NCBI RefSeq assembly: GCF_008635795.1
Contig: NZ_VWRQ01000015.1
Location: forward strand, 124,001-188,000
Direction of reading: 5' to 3'
Source: Paenibacillus tepidiphilus
GTDB taxonomy: Bacteria > Bacillota > Bacilli > Paenibacillales > Paenibacillaceae
DNA: 64,000 nucleotides
Shown here: positions 1 through 9,068 of the stretch, piece after piece
Layout: the number at the start of each line of letters is the position of its first letter
How positions within the stretch are numbered: the stretch's first letter is position 1
Translations under genes and position numbers: made by a program
The notes under the pieces: generated by a model
Databases searched by the model: none
Seen by the model: only the letters and a program-made list of their open reading frames with translations
What the model was told of the DNA's origin: nothing

Positions 1-247
1 TGATGATGAGATAGTCGGCCGGAATACGCTCCTCCCGCGCCTGCGCGATGAGCGTCAGGCCGTCCATATCGGGCATGCGGATGTCGGTAATGACCAGCTG
101 GATGCTGTTGCGGCGCAGCTGCTCCAGCGCCTCAACTCCGTTCGCGGCGCAGTAAATATGATCCGGCTGGAGCGGGAACTGGGACACCATGGCCTGCAGG
201 CCGTCGCGGATATGCTTCTGGTCGTCCACTATCAGCATATTGATCAT
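1..247 (-). CDS. Response regulator, YesN/AraC type (partial, 5' part only)
   Basis: This is the N-terminal part of a receiver domain, running off the left edge. It starts with MINMLIVDDQKHIRDGL, with the acidic pair of the phospho-acceptor site (VDD), and contains the phosphorylation motif ITDIRMPDMDG. The ATG lies 3 bases after the stop of the upstream sensor kinase gene, so the two are translated together. In this arrangement (YesM-type kinase, then receiver, then sugar ABC genes) the missing C-terminus is normally an AraC-type DNA-binding domain; that part is inferred, because it lies outside the window. It probably activates the neighbouring transporter. Confidence 0.9.
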   Translation of the reverse strand, partial: MINMLIVDDQKHIRDGLQAMVSQFPLQPDHIYCAANGVEALEQLRRNSIQLVITDIRMPDMDGLTLIAQAREERIPADYLII

Positions 248-250
248 CGG

Positions 251-2095
251 TTACCATCCCCCCAGATTTACTTGTTCCCAAGGCAAACGTATCATAACGC
301 AGGTATAAGCGCCCTGCACGCTGTCGATCGAGAGCCCGCAGCCCTTGCCGTAATGCAGCTGCAGCCGCTTATGTACATTCGCAAGGCCCAGGCCGTTGCG
401 GCTGGCCACAATCGGGCGTTCCGTATCATCCGCCAGCGCCTGCTGCAGCCGGGCAAGCGTCTCTATATCCATGCCGGCTCCGTTATCGCGAATCTCAATC
501 TGCAGCATCAGATGGTTCTCCACGGTGACGTTAATTTCAATGGCCACGCTGCCTCCCGGCGGCGCCGCGTGATGCACGGCGTTCTCAACAATCGGCTGCA
601 TGCACATCTTCGGAATGGGGTACCGCAGCACCTCGGGCGGCAGCTCCGCCCGCAGCTCGAAGCTGCTGCCCTCCATGAAGTTAATGAAGCGGATGTAGCT
701 CTCTATATTGGCCAGCTCATCGCCGAGACTGACGGTGTCGCCGCGCCACTGCATGCTGTAGCGAAGCAGCGAGCCGAGCGAGACCAGCGCGCCGGCGATG
801 GCCGGCTGGCGTTCCACTTCCGCCCGCATCCGGATCGACTCCAGGGCATTGTACAGGAAGTGGGAATTGATCTGCGAATGCAGGGAATGGAGCTGCGCAT
901 TCTTGGCGATCAGCTGCTTATCCACGACCTGCGTCATCAGACGCTGAATTTCATCCAGCATGCTGTTGTAGCTGACGGCGACATAGTCGATCTCGTCGCC
1001 GGGATCATTCTCGCCGAGACCGGTATGGATCTTGGCGTCCAGCTGGCCCCGGCGCACCTTGCGCATGGAGACCAGCACCATCTCCAGCCGGCGGAAGATG
1101 CGCCGGGTCATATACGAGACGAGCAGCAGCATCATCAGCAGGACGCAGGCCGCAATGGCCACCACCAGCAGGTACCAGCTCCGCGGACCCTTCATCAGAT
1201 CCTGATGCGAGGCGATGTTGATGACATAGGCGTCGAGAGGTGCGATGTACCGGTAGAGGGCATAGTAGGTCTGATCACCGGCCCGGACCTTGACCGGGCT
1301 CCGCTGCTGCAGGACGTCGAGCTGTCCGTGAACGCGGCTAAGGATGTCCTCCAGCTCCTCCCCTGCGTCCACAGCGAAAGCGTGTGAGGCGTTATAGACA
1401 TGGCGGGCAGAATCGCTCCCGTCCATCACTACGGAGAAGAAATGACGCTCCGTCTCTTCCAGAAGCGGGCTGAAGAAGGAGCTGTGTTCGGCCCGGAGCT
1501 CCATAAGGGTCGGTTGTTTCTGCTGCTGGCCTTGAAGGCGTACCAGCCTGTAATAAGATAACGTATGCTCCCCGTCCTGGAGCGAGAATAAGCGGTAGGC
1601 GGCGCCGCCCTCTTCCCGCAGCGTCATCCAGTAATCCTGCGGCCAGAAACGGTCGTAATGATAGATTTCCGGCCAAATCTCGTGCAGGCCGGGGTTATCG
1701 ACATAGAAGCTGAGCTGGCTGACCAGGTCATAGCTTTGAATGATATTATGCATTTGCTCATACTGATTCTGCTTGAATTTGACGAGCCGCAGGCCATCGG
1801 CCTGCATATCGGAGTGGATGAAATCGACGAACGCCTTCTGGGTCAGCGCTGTCGAGGAAGCGTTCTCAAGAACGGCCAGACGGCTGCGCAGCTGCTCCTC
1901 CAGACGCGAGACGTGGCTGCTGCCGGTGGCCATGGCGTCCTTGTACAGCTGGGATTCCTGCGTGCGGATGAACAGGAAGGCTACCACAATGGCCGGAATG
2001 GCAATCAGCAGGCTGAAGGCCAGGAATAATTTTTGCGAGATGCGTGAATTACGGTATAGCTTGCTTATTCTCGTCCACACAGCACTCATTGCCAT
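251..2095 (-). CDS. YesM-type membrane sensor histidine kinase
   Basis: Sensor kinase of about 614 residues. An N-terminal membrane segment (LFLAFSLLIAIPAIVVAFLF) and a second near residue 320 bracket a large extracellular sensor. These are followed by a HAMP-like linker and the His_kinase domain with the phospho-acceptor motif QINSHFLYNALES, the N box MQPIVENAVHH and the glycine boxes DNGAGMD and NGLGLANV. The start at 2095 is chosen because GGTGGGGGG lies just upstream; an ATG 24 bases further out has no ribosome binding site. It is co-translated with the response regulator. By family and context it probably senses an oligosaccharide or its binding protein and controls the ABC genes upstream of it. 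Confidence 0.93.
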   Translation of the reverse strand: MAMSAVWTRISKLYRNSRISQKLFLAFSLLIAIPAIVVAFLFIRTQESQLYKDAMATGSSHVSRLEEQLRSRLAVLENASSTALTQKAFVDFIHSDMQADGLRLVKFKQNQYEQMHNIIQSYDLVSQLSFYVDNPGLHEIWPEIYHYDRFWPQDYWMTLREEGGAAYRLFSLQDGEHTLSYYRLVRLQGQQQKQPTLMELRAEHSSFFSPLLEETERHFFSVVMDGSDSARHVYNASHAFAVDAGEELEDILSRVHGQLDVLQQRSPVKVRAGDQTYYALYRYIAPLDAYVINIASHQDLMKGPRSWYLLVVAIAACVLLMMLLLVSYMTRRIFRRLEMVLVSMRKVRRGQLDAKIHTGLGENDPGDEIDYVAVSYNSMLDEIQRLMTQVVDKQLIAKNAQLHSLHSQINSHFLYNALESIRMRAEVERQPAIAGALVSLGSLLRYSMQWRGDTVSLGDELANIESYIRFINFMEGSSFELRAELPPEVLRYPIPKMCMQPIVENAVHHAAPPGGSVAIEINVTVENHLMLQIEIRDNGAGMDIETLARLQQALADDTERPIVASRNGLGLANVHKRLQLHYGKGCGLSIDSVQGAYTCVMIRLPWEQVNLGGW

Positions 2096-2240
2096 ACCCC
2101 CCACCTTGTAATATACCATGTATTACATATGTGCAGGCAGGTAAACCGGGGCGCCGCATCCATTGGCTGCACACACCCCGTTAAGCAGGCAAGACCGGCC
2201 GCCCTCAGGCAGCCGGCACTTGTACTCAGGGCACCGCCCG

Positions 2241-3908
2241 TCAGTCCGCCATTTTCGCCTTCCGCGCATCCAGCTCGGCCTGGCGGTATTCCACCACCTG
2301 CTGGAAGCCGTAGCTGTCGCGGCGTTCGAGGAAGCTTGCGAAGATCTTGTCAAAGGCCGCCTCGTCCTTGGCCGTAATCAGCTCAGGCATGACTTCCTCC
2401 CAGTTCTGCGAGATCCGCGACCAGGCTACGGCGACCTCGGAATCGCCCAGCGGGTCCAGCCCCTTGTAAATGCCGCTGTCAATGTCGGCCTGGGCATTGG
2501 CGAAGTCCTCCATCTGCTTGATGACCGGCGCTTTCTCCGGCCGCCACTGGTTCACGATAACCGGATTGCGCATCATCCAGTAGGTGTCGAGCACCCCGTA
2601 CTCCTTCTCCAGCTTCTCGATATCGCTGTCGATCAGGCTCACCATATCGGCCTTCAGCTGCGGCTTGCCGTCCACGGTCTCCCAGGTTTCGCCTTCCTTG
2701 CCGAGGAACAGGTCACGTTGTCCTTCTTCGCTGGCGAGATAGGTCAGGAAGCGGATCGCCCGCTCCGGATTCTTGGTCGATTTGCTGATCATAGTGACCA
2801 TCCAGCCGTCCATATTGCCGGGGAACAGCTTGGCGCTGTCGCCGCTGCTGTTCTGCGGTCCGTCTACAGCGATGTAATAGGAATCCGGGTTGGCACTGGC
2901 TGCCAGCATCGGGTTGACGGCCGTCATGCCGCTCCATTCGCGGACCATCATGAAGTAACGGGCGTTATTCGTCTTCTCTTCGACCTGTGTATCGGAATCG
3001 ACAAGGAAGTCGACGTTGATCAGCCCGCGCTCATAGGCGGTGCGGAAGGTCTTCAGCCAAGTCACATATTCAGGATCGGTCACGCGGTCATACACCTTGC
3101 CGTCCTTCTCATGCGGAACGGCCAGCAGATTCTGCAGGTATTCGGTCATGCCGTAAGGCACATTGCCTTGGGCGAAGAACGGGCTTATCGGCTGTCCTTT
3201 GTACTCGGAGTATTGATCCTTCAGCAGCTGCAGCGCACTCAGGAAGCCCTCCGGTGTGCTGAGATCGGGGCTGCCCATTTCCTCATAAAGGTCTTTACGC
3301 ACCAGGAAGGTCTGGTTGGCGGCCGTCATGCCGGTCTCGTGCATCAGGTTCGGACTGTAGGAGTCGTTCGGAACGCCGTAGGTATTGCCGTTCTCCTGGC
3401 GGTACCATTTCAGGGTGCCGTCGCCCGCCACCTTGTAGAAGTAGGGATCATACTGGTCAGCCAGCTCGTTCAGGGCATAGACATGGTCGCCTTCCCACAG
3501 CTTTTTGACAGCGGTCTCCCAGGAACCCATCGAGATGAGGTCAGGCAGCTGGCCGGAGGTCATCATCAGGGTGATATGCTCGTTCGCTTCGCCGGAGGGC
3601 ACCTCGAGCTTGACGTTGACGCCGGTCTTCTCCGTAATGTACTTGGAGGTCAGGCTGTCGCCCCAGGTATGGGCGTACCAGTTGGCGCCGACGAACCAGG
3701 TCAGATCGACCGGACTCGTATCCAGCTTCCAGGCGGCCTCCTCGGGATTCAGGGTGGCTTCGTTCTGCGGCTCTGTGGCAGAATCGGTCGGCTGCGCAGT
3801 GGGTGCGCTTTCATTATTGCCGGAGTTGCTGCTGCAGGCGGCCAGGGACAGGGAGAGCATAATGGCCAACACTGCGGTCAGACTTTTTTTCAAAGAATAA
3901 CGCTTCAT
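2241..3908 (-). CDS. Extracellular solute-binding lipoprotein of a sugar ABC importer
   Basis: Binding protein of 555 residues. It has a lipoprotein signal peptide with the lipobox LAAC (Cys 25), followed by a Ser/Asn/Gly/Pro-rich linker and a family 1 solute-binding fold of the long LipO/YtcQ type common in Paenibacillus. It captures an oligosaccharide outside the cell and delivers it to the two permeases encoded immediately upstream on the same strand. No ATPase gene is present; such systems usually share an MsmX-like ATPase encoded elsewhere. The substrate cannot be read from sequence. The family 16 glycosidase next door suggests beta-glucan fragments, which is an inference. Confidence 0.92.
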   Translation of the reverse strand: MKRYSLKKSLTAVLAIMLSLSLAACSSNSGNNESAPTAQPTDSATEPQNEATLNPEEAAWKLDTSPVDLTWFVGANWYAHTWGDSLTSKYITEKTGVNVKLEVPSGEANEHITLMMTSGQLPDLISMGSWETAVKKLWEGDHVYALNELADQYDPYFYKVAGDGTLKWYRQENGNTYGVPNDSYSPNLMHETGMTAANQTFLVRKDLYEEMGSPDLSTPEGFLSALQLLKDQYSEYKGQPISPFFAQGNVPYGMTEYLQNLLAVPHEKDGKVYDRVTDPEYVTWLKTFRTAYERGLINVDFLVDSDTQVEEKTNNARYFMMVREWSGMTAVNPMLAASANPDSYYIAVDGPQNSSGDSAKLFPGNMDGWMVTMISKSTKNPERAIRFLTYLASEEGQRDLFLGKEGETWETVDGKPQLKADMVSLIDSDIEKLEKEYGVLDTYWMMRNPVIVNQWRPEKAPVIKQMEDFANAQADIDSGIYKGLDPLGDSEVAVAWSRISQNWEEVMPELITAKDEAAFDKIFASFLERRDSYGFQQVVEYRQAELDARKAKMAD

Positions 3909-3960
3909 TTAAGGATCATCCTTTCGTTATAGATGCTGTGTGCGGACAGACAATTTCGGG

Positions 3961-4845
3961 CTACCCCTTGATGGCACCGATCATAACCCCTTTGACCAGG
4001 TAACGCTGAATGAAGGGGTAGAAGAGCAGAATCGGCAGCGTAGCCACCATCATGGAAGCAAATTTAATCGAGTTTCCGGGCAGTCTGGCCCCGAACTGGG
4101 CCATTGCCTGCTGCTGCATGAAGGACATGGAGTTCTCGGCGATGATTTTGTAGAGAATGGTCTGAAGCGGCAAAATCTCCTGCGAGCGGATATAAATGAC
4201 GCCCTGGTAATAATCGTTCCAATGATAAACTGCCGAGAACAATGTAATCGTGGCGATAACCGCCATACTGTTGGGCAGCACAATCCGGAATAGCACCCCG
4301 TAATCCGACGCCCCGTCCACCTTGGCCGATTCCTCAAGACTGTCGGGAATGGTGCGGAAGAAGCTCATGAAGATGACCATATTAAAGAAGCTGTACATCC
4401 CCGGAATGACGAACACCCAGAAGTTGTCGTAAAGGCCAAGCTTCGTCATTAGAATAAACGTAGGAATGAGTCCGCCGGAGAACAGCATGGTAACCAGCGC
4501 GATCTTCATATACAGCTTGCGGCCGATCAGCGTCGTCTTGCTCATGCCGTAGGCCACGATGGCGGTGAATAATACATGTGCGGCCGACCCGATCACGGTA
4601 CGCAGGATGGTAACCACGAACCCGTTCATCATCGTCTTGTCATTGAACACAACGCTATAGCTGTCCAGCGACAGCTGCTTCGGGAACCAGTTGACGGTGC
4701 CCAGCATCGCCTGCTCCGGCGCGTTCAGCGAGTTGATCAGCACGAACCACATCGGGTACAGCGTCAGAAAGCATACCGCCAGCATCAGGAGAGTATTGCA
4801 GACCTCAAATACGCCGATGCGCTTTAATGTTGAACGTCTTCCCAC
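3961..4845 (-). CDS. Carbohydrate ABC transporter permease (YtcP/LplC type)
   Basis: Inner-membrane permease of 294 residues with about six hydrophobic segments. The EAA loop that contacts the ATPase is clear near residues 185-210 (EESAKVDGASDYGVLFRIVLP). The C-terminus ends in the typical 'KGVMIGAIKG' style of the YtcP/LplC branch. It is the second permease of the importer: it lies 15 bases after the other permease gene and 52 bases before the binding-protein gene, all on minus. Together they form one uptake operon. Confidence 0.93.
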   Translation of the reverse strand: MGRRSTLKRIGVFEVCNTLLMLAVCFLTLYPMWFVLINSLNAPEQAMLGTVNWFPKQLSLDSYSVVFNDKTMMNGFVVTILRTVIGSAAHVLFTAIVAYGMSKTTLIGRKLYMKIALVTMLFSGGLIPTFILMTKLGLYDNFWVFVIPGMYSFFNMVIFMSFFRTIPDSLEESAKVDGASDYGVLFRIVLPNSMAVIATITLFSAVYHWNDYYQGVIYIRSQEILPLQTILYKIIAENSMSFMQQQAMAQFGARLPGNSIKFASMMVATLPILLFYPFIQRYLVKGVMIGAIKG

Positions 4846-4860
4846 AGGTCTCCCTCCTTT

Positions 4861-5781
4861 CTAGTAGATACTGTCACCCGTTAATTTTTTGGAGGTGTGG
4901 TTCGCGATGAACAGCAGCCCCAGCGCCACAATCGAGCGGGCGAAGAGCACGGCCGTGGAGAAGGAATGGCGCCCCGACACAAGTCCCATGTTGTAGATGT
5001 AGAGATCCAGGCTCTCCGCCATCTTCATGTTCATATTGTTCTTCAGCATGAAGATCTGCTCGAAGTTACTGCCGAGAATGCCGCTGACGGCGAGAATGAA
5101 CAGAATGGCGATGGTCGGACGGATGCTCTGCACGGTAATATGCCACATGCGCTGCCAGCGGCCCGCCCCGTCCAGCTCGGCGGCCTCATACAGGCCCGGG
5201 TCGATGCCGGAGATGGCTGCGATGTAGATGATGGCGCTCCAGCCCGTTTCCTTCAGCGTATCGGTGAAGAAGGTAATCCACCAGAAGTATTTAGGGTCGC
5301 TGTTAAAAAGAATCTCACGGTCCTGCACTCCCAGCGCCATCATCAGCTGGTTCACCACGCCGCCTTCCCCCAGCCAGTTGAGCGCGATTCCCCCGAAGAT
5401 CGTCCAGGCGATAAAATGCGGCAGATACGAAATGGTCTGCACCGTCCGCTTGAAGCGCAGGCTGCGGATTTCGTTCAGCAGCAGGGCGAAGATAATCGGA
5501 ATGGGAAAGCCCAGCACCAGCTTGATGCTGCTCATCCCCAGCGTATTGCGGATGGACCGCCAGAACCGGTCGTCGGTGACAAAGTCCTGGAAGTGCTTCA
5601 GCCCGACAAACGGCGATTCCAGCATGGGCTTCGCAATACTGTAATCCATAAAGGCAATAATGAGCCAGAACATCGGAAGATAACAGAAGATCAGCATCCA
5701 GACGATGCCGGGAATGACCATACTTTGCAGCTGCCACTGTTTAAAAAACGCTTTCATTTGTTGCGTTCGCAATTGAAACAT
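4861..5781 (-). CDS. Carbohydrate ABC transporter permease (LplB/YtdP type)
   Basis: Permease of about 306 residues with six predicted membrane segments and the EAA loop YEAAELDGAGRWQRMWHITV. The start MFQLRTQQ at 5781 is chosen because AGGGGGG lies 9 bases upstream. The reading frame is open for 20 more codons, but those ATGs lack a good ribosome binding site. It is the first gene of the uptake operon and pairs with the next permease as the heterodimeric channel. No regulatory site was recognised in the 150 bases separating it from the divergent glycosidase gene. Confidence 0.92.
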   Translation of the reverse strand: MFQLRTQQMKAFFKQWQLQSMVIPGIVWMLIFCYLPMFWLIIAFMDYSIAKPMLESPFVGLKHFQDFVTDDRFWRSIRNTLGMSSIKLVLGFPIPIIFALLLNEIRSLRFKRTVQTISYLPHFIAWTIFGGIALNWLGEGGVVNQLMMALGVQDREILFNSDPKYFWWITFFTDTLKETGWSAIIYIAAISGIDPGLYEAAELDGAGRWQRMWHITVQSIRPTIAILFILAVSGILGSNFEQIFMLKNNMNMKMAESLDLYIYNMGLVSGRHSFSTAVLFARSIVALGLLFIANHTSKKLTGDSIY

Positions 5782-5931
5782 GTCTCGTGTCCCCCCTTTC
5801 CTCTTCATCGTAAGAAAAAAGGACCCGGAAAAAAAGGCCACCGTTTTTGGCGCTATCCCAATTTTTTGGATTCCGTTAACGGGGGCCGGAAATGCATTAT
5901 GCTGTGGTTACATGAGAGGAGTGTGTTACAG

Positions 5932-6675
5932 ATGAGCAAGCTGGTGTGGGAGCAGGATTTCCTGCGGGAAGGGCGGAATTTGCGGCACTGGAACATCCGC
6001 CGGGGCAATGATCTGCTCGATCTGAACGACAACCCCGTCTATCCGGGCTGGGGCAACGGTGAGCGGCAGTACTATACGGATCGGGAGAGCAACCTGTATT
6101 TTGATGACAATGGCCTGAATCTGCGGGCATGCCGGGAAAAGGTGGAGCAGGAAGGGCGAAGCTTCGCCTACACTTCGGCCCGTCTGGATACGAGGAATCA
6201 TTTCTCGTTCTGCTACGGCAGGCTGGTCGTGCGGGCGAAGCTCCCTGTAGGCCAGGGTCTGTGGCCGGCCGTCTGGCTGCTGCCGCAGGATATGGCCTAC
6301 GGGCCCTGGCCTGCGTCCGGCGAGCTCGACATGCTGGAAGCAAAGGGCCGGCTGCCCCGGCAGATTGCCGGAACGCTGCACTATGGACCGGACATAGAGC
6401 ACAAAGTGGTGGAAGAGTTCACTTATGAGCTGGAGAACGGAACCATTAACGAGTTCCGCGACTATACGCTGGAGTGGAGCGAGGCGTCGATCCGCTGGCT
6501 GGCCAGCGGCCACTGCTACGCCGAGCGCCGGCTGGAGCCGGGCGTGATGCCGTTCGACCAGAGATTTTATCTGCTGCTGAATCTGGCTGTGGGCGGGTGG
6601 TACGACAATGTGGAGGTCGATGATGCCGCACTGCCTGCGGTGATGACGGTGGCGGGGATTTGGCTGTATCAGTAG
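5932..6675 (+). CDS. Glycoside hydrolase family 16 (beta-glucanase/laminarinase-like)
   Basis: Protein of 247 residues with the family 16 active-site motif GELDMLEAKG (the E-L-D-M-L-E pattern: nucleophile and acid/base glutamates around an aspartate), and aromatic substrate-cleft residues such as WPAVWLLP and HYGPD. GAGAGGAG lies upstream of the chosen ATG. No signal peptide is visible, so it may act in the cytoplasm on imported oligosaccharides rather than on polymer outside. It is divergent from the sugar ABC operon, which fits import followed by hydrolysis of beta-glucan fragments; the precise substrate is not known. The open frame extends far upstream, but that part overlaps the permease gene antisense and is not coding. 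Confidence 0.88.
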   Translation: MSKLVWEQDFLREGRNLRHWNIRRGNDLLDLNDNPVYPGWGNGERQYYTDRESNLYFDDNGLNLRACREKVEQEGRSFAYTSARLDTRNHFSFCYGRLVVRAKLPVGQGLWPAVWLLPQDMAYGPWPASGELDMLEAKGRLPRQIAGTLHYGPDIEHKVVEEFTYELENGTINEFRDYTLEWSEASIRWLASGHCYAERRLEPGVMPFDQRFYLLLNLAVGGWYDNVEVDDAALPAVMTVAGIWLYQ

Positions 6676-6769
6676 GGTGGCTGTGAAGCGATATCATTTC
6701 CCGATACCTCCATCTCACGTAGACTCTTGCGTGAAGCCAGGCCGTTATTCAGGGATGGAGGATGCAGAA

Positions 6770-7477
6770 ATGGTAAAAGCAATGCTGACCTTTGATCAGA
6801 AGAAATCGAATGTGGATCTTTGGATCATTATTACAGCAACATTTGTCGCTCTCGGAATCTATTCAGGCTTTCAAGGTGAACTGAATACCTTTGCCAAAGA
6901 TCAGGACGCTTCCGTTCTACTGCGGACCTTGGTAAGCGCTTTAACACAATTCGCAGTGGCAGGTCTCGGCATTACCCTTGTGGCGATCATCAGGAAAGAA
7001 AGCTTCATCAGCTTTGGCTTAAGGAGTAAAGGGATTGTGGCATCTGTTCTGCTCAGCCTGTTGTGCTTTGTTCCGTATATAGCGTTTACAGTAGCGACTG
7101 AGGAAGGCGTTACCTATCAACCGTTCCAGTCGGTCTGGATTACCGAGGATATACTGGCAGACGGGTTCCTGGTGAATGTACTAGGTATGGTGTTAGTTGC
7201 AGGAGCGTGGGGTTTCTTCGAAGGGTTCAACTATGTAGTCATCAGCGATAAAATCAACCGGAGATATCCGAGTCCTAACCGCTGGCTGAACTGGGGAGCC
7301 ATCATCTGTGCGGTCATGTGCATCCTTATCCATGGAATGATTGGTGTTACAGCCAAAGGAGCCCTTGAAATGATCACCGTCTTGCTAGGTATTTATGGAA
7401 TGCTCCTGGTGAAAGATTATACGAGGAATGCATGGGGAAGTGTGTTTCTCTTTGTGTTCGTGTGGAATGCACTATAA
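6770..7477 (+). CDS. CPBP-like intramembrane protein
   Basis: Membrane protein of about 235 residues with six to seven hydrophobic segments. The motif WGFFEGFNYVVISDKI followed by a late histidine (CILIHGMIG) resembles the conserved glutamate and histidine of the CPBP intramembrane protease family, though only one glutamate of the usual pair is present. Start chosen at 6770 because GGAGG lies 8 bases upstream; the frame is open 31 codons further. No partner gene is evident. It could be a degenerate family member without protease activity. Confidence 0.7.
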   Translation: MVKAMLTFDQKKSNVDLWIIITATFVALGIYSGFQGELNTFAKDQDASVLLRTLVSALTQFAVAGLGITLVAIIRKESFISFGLRSKGIVASVLLSLLCFVPYIAFTVATEEGVTYQPFQSVWITEDILADGFLVNVLGMVLVAGAWGFFEGFNYVVISDKINRRYPSPNRWLNWGAIICAVMCILIHGMIGVTAKGALEMITVLLGIYGMLLVKDYTRNAWGSVFLFVFVWNAL

Positions 7478-7550
7478 TCTTCAGCGCGTCGGGAGTTGAC
7501 GTTAAGTACGCTTCCGGTCGGATCATTATTTCAGGAAGGAGCGCTGGCTG

Positions 7551-7949
7551 ATGAATATCGAAGAGGTCAAACGGATCAGTGAGGTGTCTAAACGGGAACG
7601 GTGGCCGTATCCAAGAACGTTTCAGGCACTGCTCGGAGCAGGTGTAACTTCCTACCGGACAAGCATAGCCGATAACGGCACCATATTCAGCGGAGAAGGC
7701 GGCGAGTACGAGGAACCCAATGATGAGACGGCTCCAAGCCTTGAGGTTGCAGAGAATTATGAAGCGGATGCCGTGAAGCGTGGGCTGGCGCATCATCAGC
7801 AGCACCGGACGCCGTTTGCCGATTTCCTGAAGGATATGGCCGCTGCGGGTGTGCAGTATTACGAGGTCGATATGCTGAAGCGCACCATTGACTACACCAG
7901 CGGGAGACCCGGAGAATCGGTTGTGGAGACGGTGCCTGCTGTGGACTAG
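7551..7949 (+). CDS. DUF1398 family protein
   Basis: Small soluble protein of 132 residues resembling the DUF1398 family (E. coli YbcV-like). It begins MNIEEVKRISEVSKRERWP, with a central stretch (GVTSYRTSIADNGTIFSGEGG) and a C-terminal part with the tyrosine-rich YYEVDMLKRTIDY. AAGGAG lies upstream of the ATG. Family function is unknown. It stands alone and is followed by a strong hairpin. Confidence 0.75.
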   Translation: MNIEEVKRISEVSKRERWPYPRTFQALLGAGVTSYRTSIADNGTIFSGEGGEYEEPNDETAPSLEVAENYEADAVKRGLAHHQQHRTPFADFLKDMAAAGVQYYEVDMLKRTIDYTSGRPGESVVETVPAVD

Positions 7950-7959
7950 ATTTGCTTGA

Positions 7960-8003
7960 GAAGCCAAGGCGCACTCACCGGAGTGCTGCCCTTGGCTTCT
8001 TTT
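7960..8003. terminator. Bidirectional intrinsic terminator
   Basis: Hairpin with near-perfect arms GAAGCCAAGG...GCACTC and GAGTGC...CCTTGGCTTC, followed by a short T run. It sits between the converging DUF1398 and DUF2812 genes and can serve both. Confidence 0.8.
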
Positions 8004-8038
8004 GCATAGATGGCAGTGATCAGCAGCAGTTAACCTTG

Positions 8039-8548
8039 CTAACTTCGCTTTTTGCGCAAAGAAAGGCTGAAGCCAATGAACGGGAAGAAGGTGAATACAA
8101 AGCACACCAGCATGAACAGCCCCAGGAAGAAAAATAGCTCTCCGGCTCCCTCCACTTGGTTCCTCAAAATGAAGCAGATGATCGCTAAACACAAGGGAAC
8201 AAGAGACCATTTGCCATACTGTTGTCTGTTCTTGCTAAGCTGCTCCGCCTCTGACTCCGAATCACTGAATATGGGAGAGGTGCCTGCCTCCGCCCGGAAA
8301 ATCTGCAGTCCGTCAAATGCAATAACAGGTGTCCAGCCGCTGGCTTCAAATAGAGAGAACATTTCTGGATTGACCTGCTCTTCCATGTTCAAGGCGTAAT
8401 CATAATCATGGGGACCGCCTTGCTCGAAACGGTAGAGCATGCCCTTCATCCCGGTGACATGCCAGCCCCGTTGGCTCATTCTCTTCAGCAAATGCATATC
8501 CTTCTCAGGTGACATCGCCCATCCGTTGCTCATCCGGTATTTAGCCAT
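8039..8548 (-). CDS. DUF2812 membrane protein
   Basis: Protein of about 169 residues. It has the N-terminal signature of DUF2812 (MHLLKRMSQRGWHVTG, then a tyrosine/phenylalanine-rich YRFEQGGPHDYDYAL) and two C-terminal membrane helices (LVPLCLAIICFIL and LFFFLGLFMLVCFVFTFFPF). Start at 8548 chosen because AGGAGGG lies 7 bases upstream. It overlaps the end of the PadR-type regulator gene by 8 bases, so it is translationally coupled. PadR-DUF2812 pairs are common in Firmicutes; the membrane protein's role is unknown. Confidence 0.85.
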   Translation of the reverse strand: MAKYRMSNGWAMSPEKDMHLLKRMSQRGWHVTGMKGMLYRFEQGGPHDYDYALNMEEQVNPEMFSLFEASGWTPVIAFDGLQIFRAEAGTSPIFSDSESEAEQLSKNRQQYGKWSLVPLCLAIICFILRNQVEGAGELFFFLGLFMLVCFVFTFFPFIGFSLSLRKKRS

Positions 8549-8879
8549 ACAGTTTCCCTCCTGAATGAAATGCTTTCTTGGCAATTTCCACGATATTGAT
8601 TCTCCGCTCAAAATTCTCTTGAAGTATGATGCTTCCGTCAGCTGTAATCTGATACAGAATCTTCGAGTCTTCCTCGCCGGTTCCAGCGATCCATCCGGCC
8701 TGCTTCAGTTTCTTGAGTGTGGTATACATGGTCGCCGGACCGATCTCGACGCTGCCCGCAGTCATTTCCTGAATGACCTGCATGATTCGGTAGCCATGAA
8801 TCGGCTCAAGCGTTGCCAGCAGAATCAGAAAGATGCTGTCTGTAAGCTCACCGGATTCGTAGGGGCTCGTTCTGGCCAT
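8541..8879 (-). CDS. PadR family transcriptional regulator
   Basis: Winged-helix protein of 112 residues with the PadR core: LTDSIFLILLATLEPIHGYRIMQVI, then VEIGPATMYTTLKKLKQAGWIAG and a beta-hairpin wing (ILYQITADGSIIL). It lacks the long C-terminal helical domain, so it belongs to the short PadR-s2 type. It heads the operon with the DUF2812 gene, and a 47-base perfect palindrome lies directly upstream, which suggests autorepression released by a small ligand. The ligand is unknown. Confidence 0.93.
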   Translation of the reverse strand: MARTSPYESGELTDSIFLILLATLEPIHGYRIMQVIQEMTAGSVEIGPATMYTTLKKLKQAGWIAGTGEEDSKILYQITADGSIILQENFERRINIVEIAKKAFHSGGKLYG

Positions 8880-8890
8880 AATGCCGCCTC

Positions 8891-8937
8891 CTATATCAAT
8901 GATGGATATATGGTGATTATATCCATCATTGATATAG
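8891..8937. promoter_or_regulatory. Long perfect palindrome, probable PadR operator
   Basis: Two 20-base arms (CTATATCAATGATGGATATA and its exact reverse complement) are separated by 7 bases. The site lies 11 bases upstream of the padR-type start codon. The inner core ATATCAATGATGGATAT resembles the ATGT/ACAT-spaced dyads bound by PadR repressors. Because it contains the stretch where the ribosome binding site and promoter should lie, binding would block its own operon. Confidence 0.75.
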
Positions 8938-9068
8938 GTGTCAAGTGCAGATACACGGGTAATTGATCCGTTTAGTTACAGCTGTATTACACCGCGAGTA
9001 TTTCCAATACTGCTCAATCCGTTTATGATGCAAGGTATAGATGCCATTAACCTTAGGGGGCTACAGCA

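Noticed and set aside
158..1387. Long open frame (409 codons) on plus opposite the sensor kinase
   Set aside because: It is antisense to a kinase with clear motifs, has no ribosome site and reads as His/Gln/Arg-rich sequence typical of complementary high-G+C frames.
2163..3932. Long open frame (589 codons) on plus opposite the binding-protein gene
   Set aside because: Antisense shadow: no motif, no start signal; the minus frame has a lipobox and family fold.
4897..5931. N-terminal extension of the family 16 hydrolase frame
   Set aside because: The extension overlaps the permease gene antisense; the hydrolase fold and ribosome site begin at 5932.
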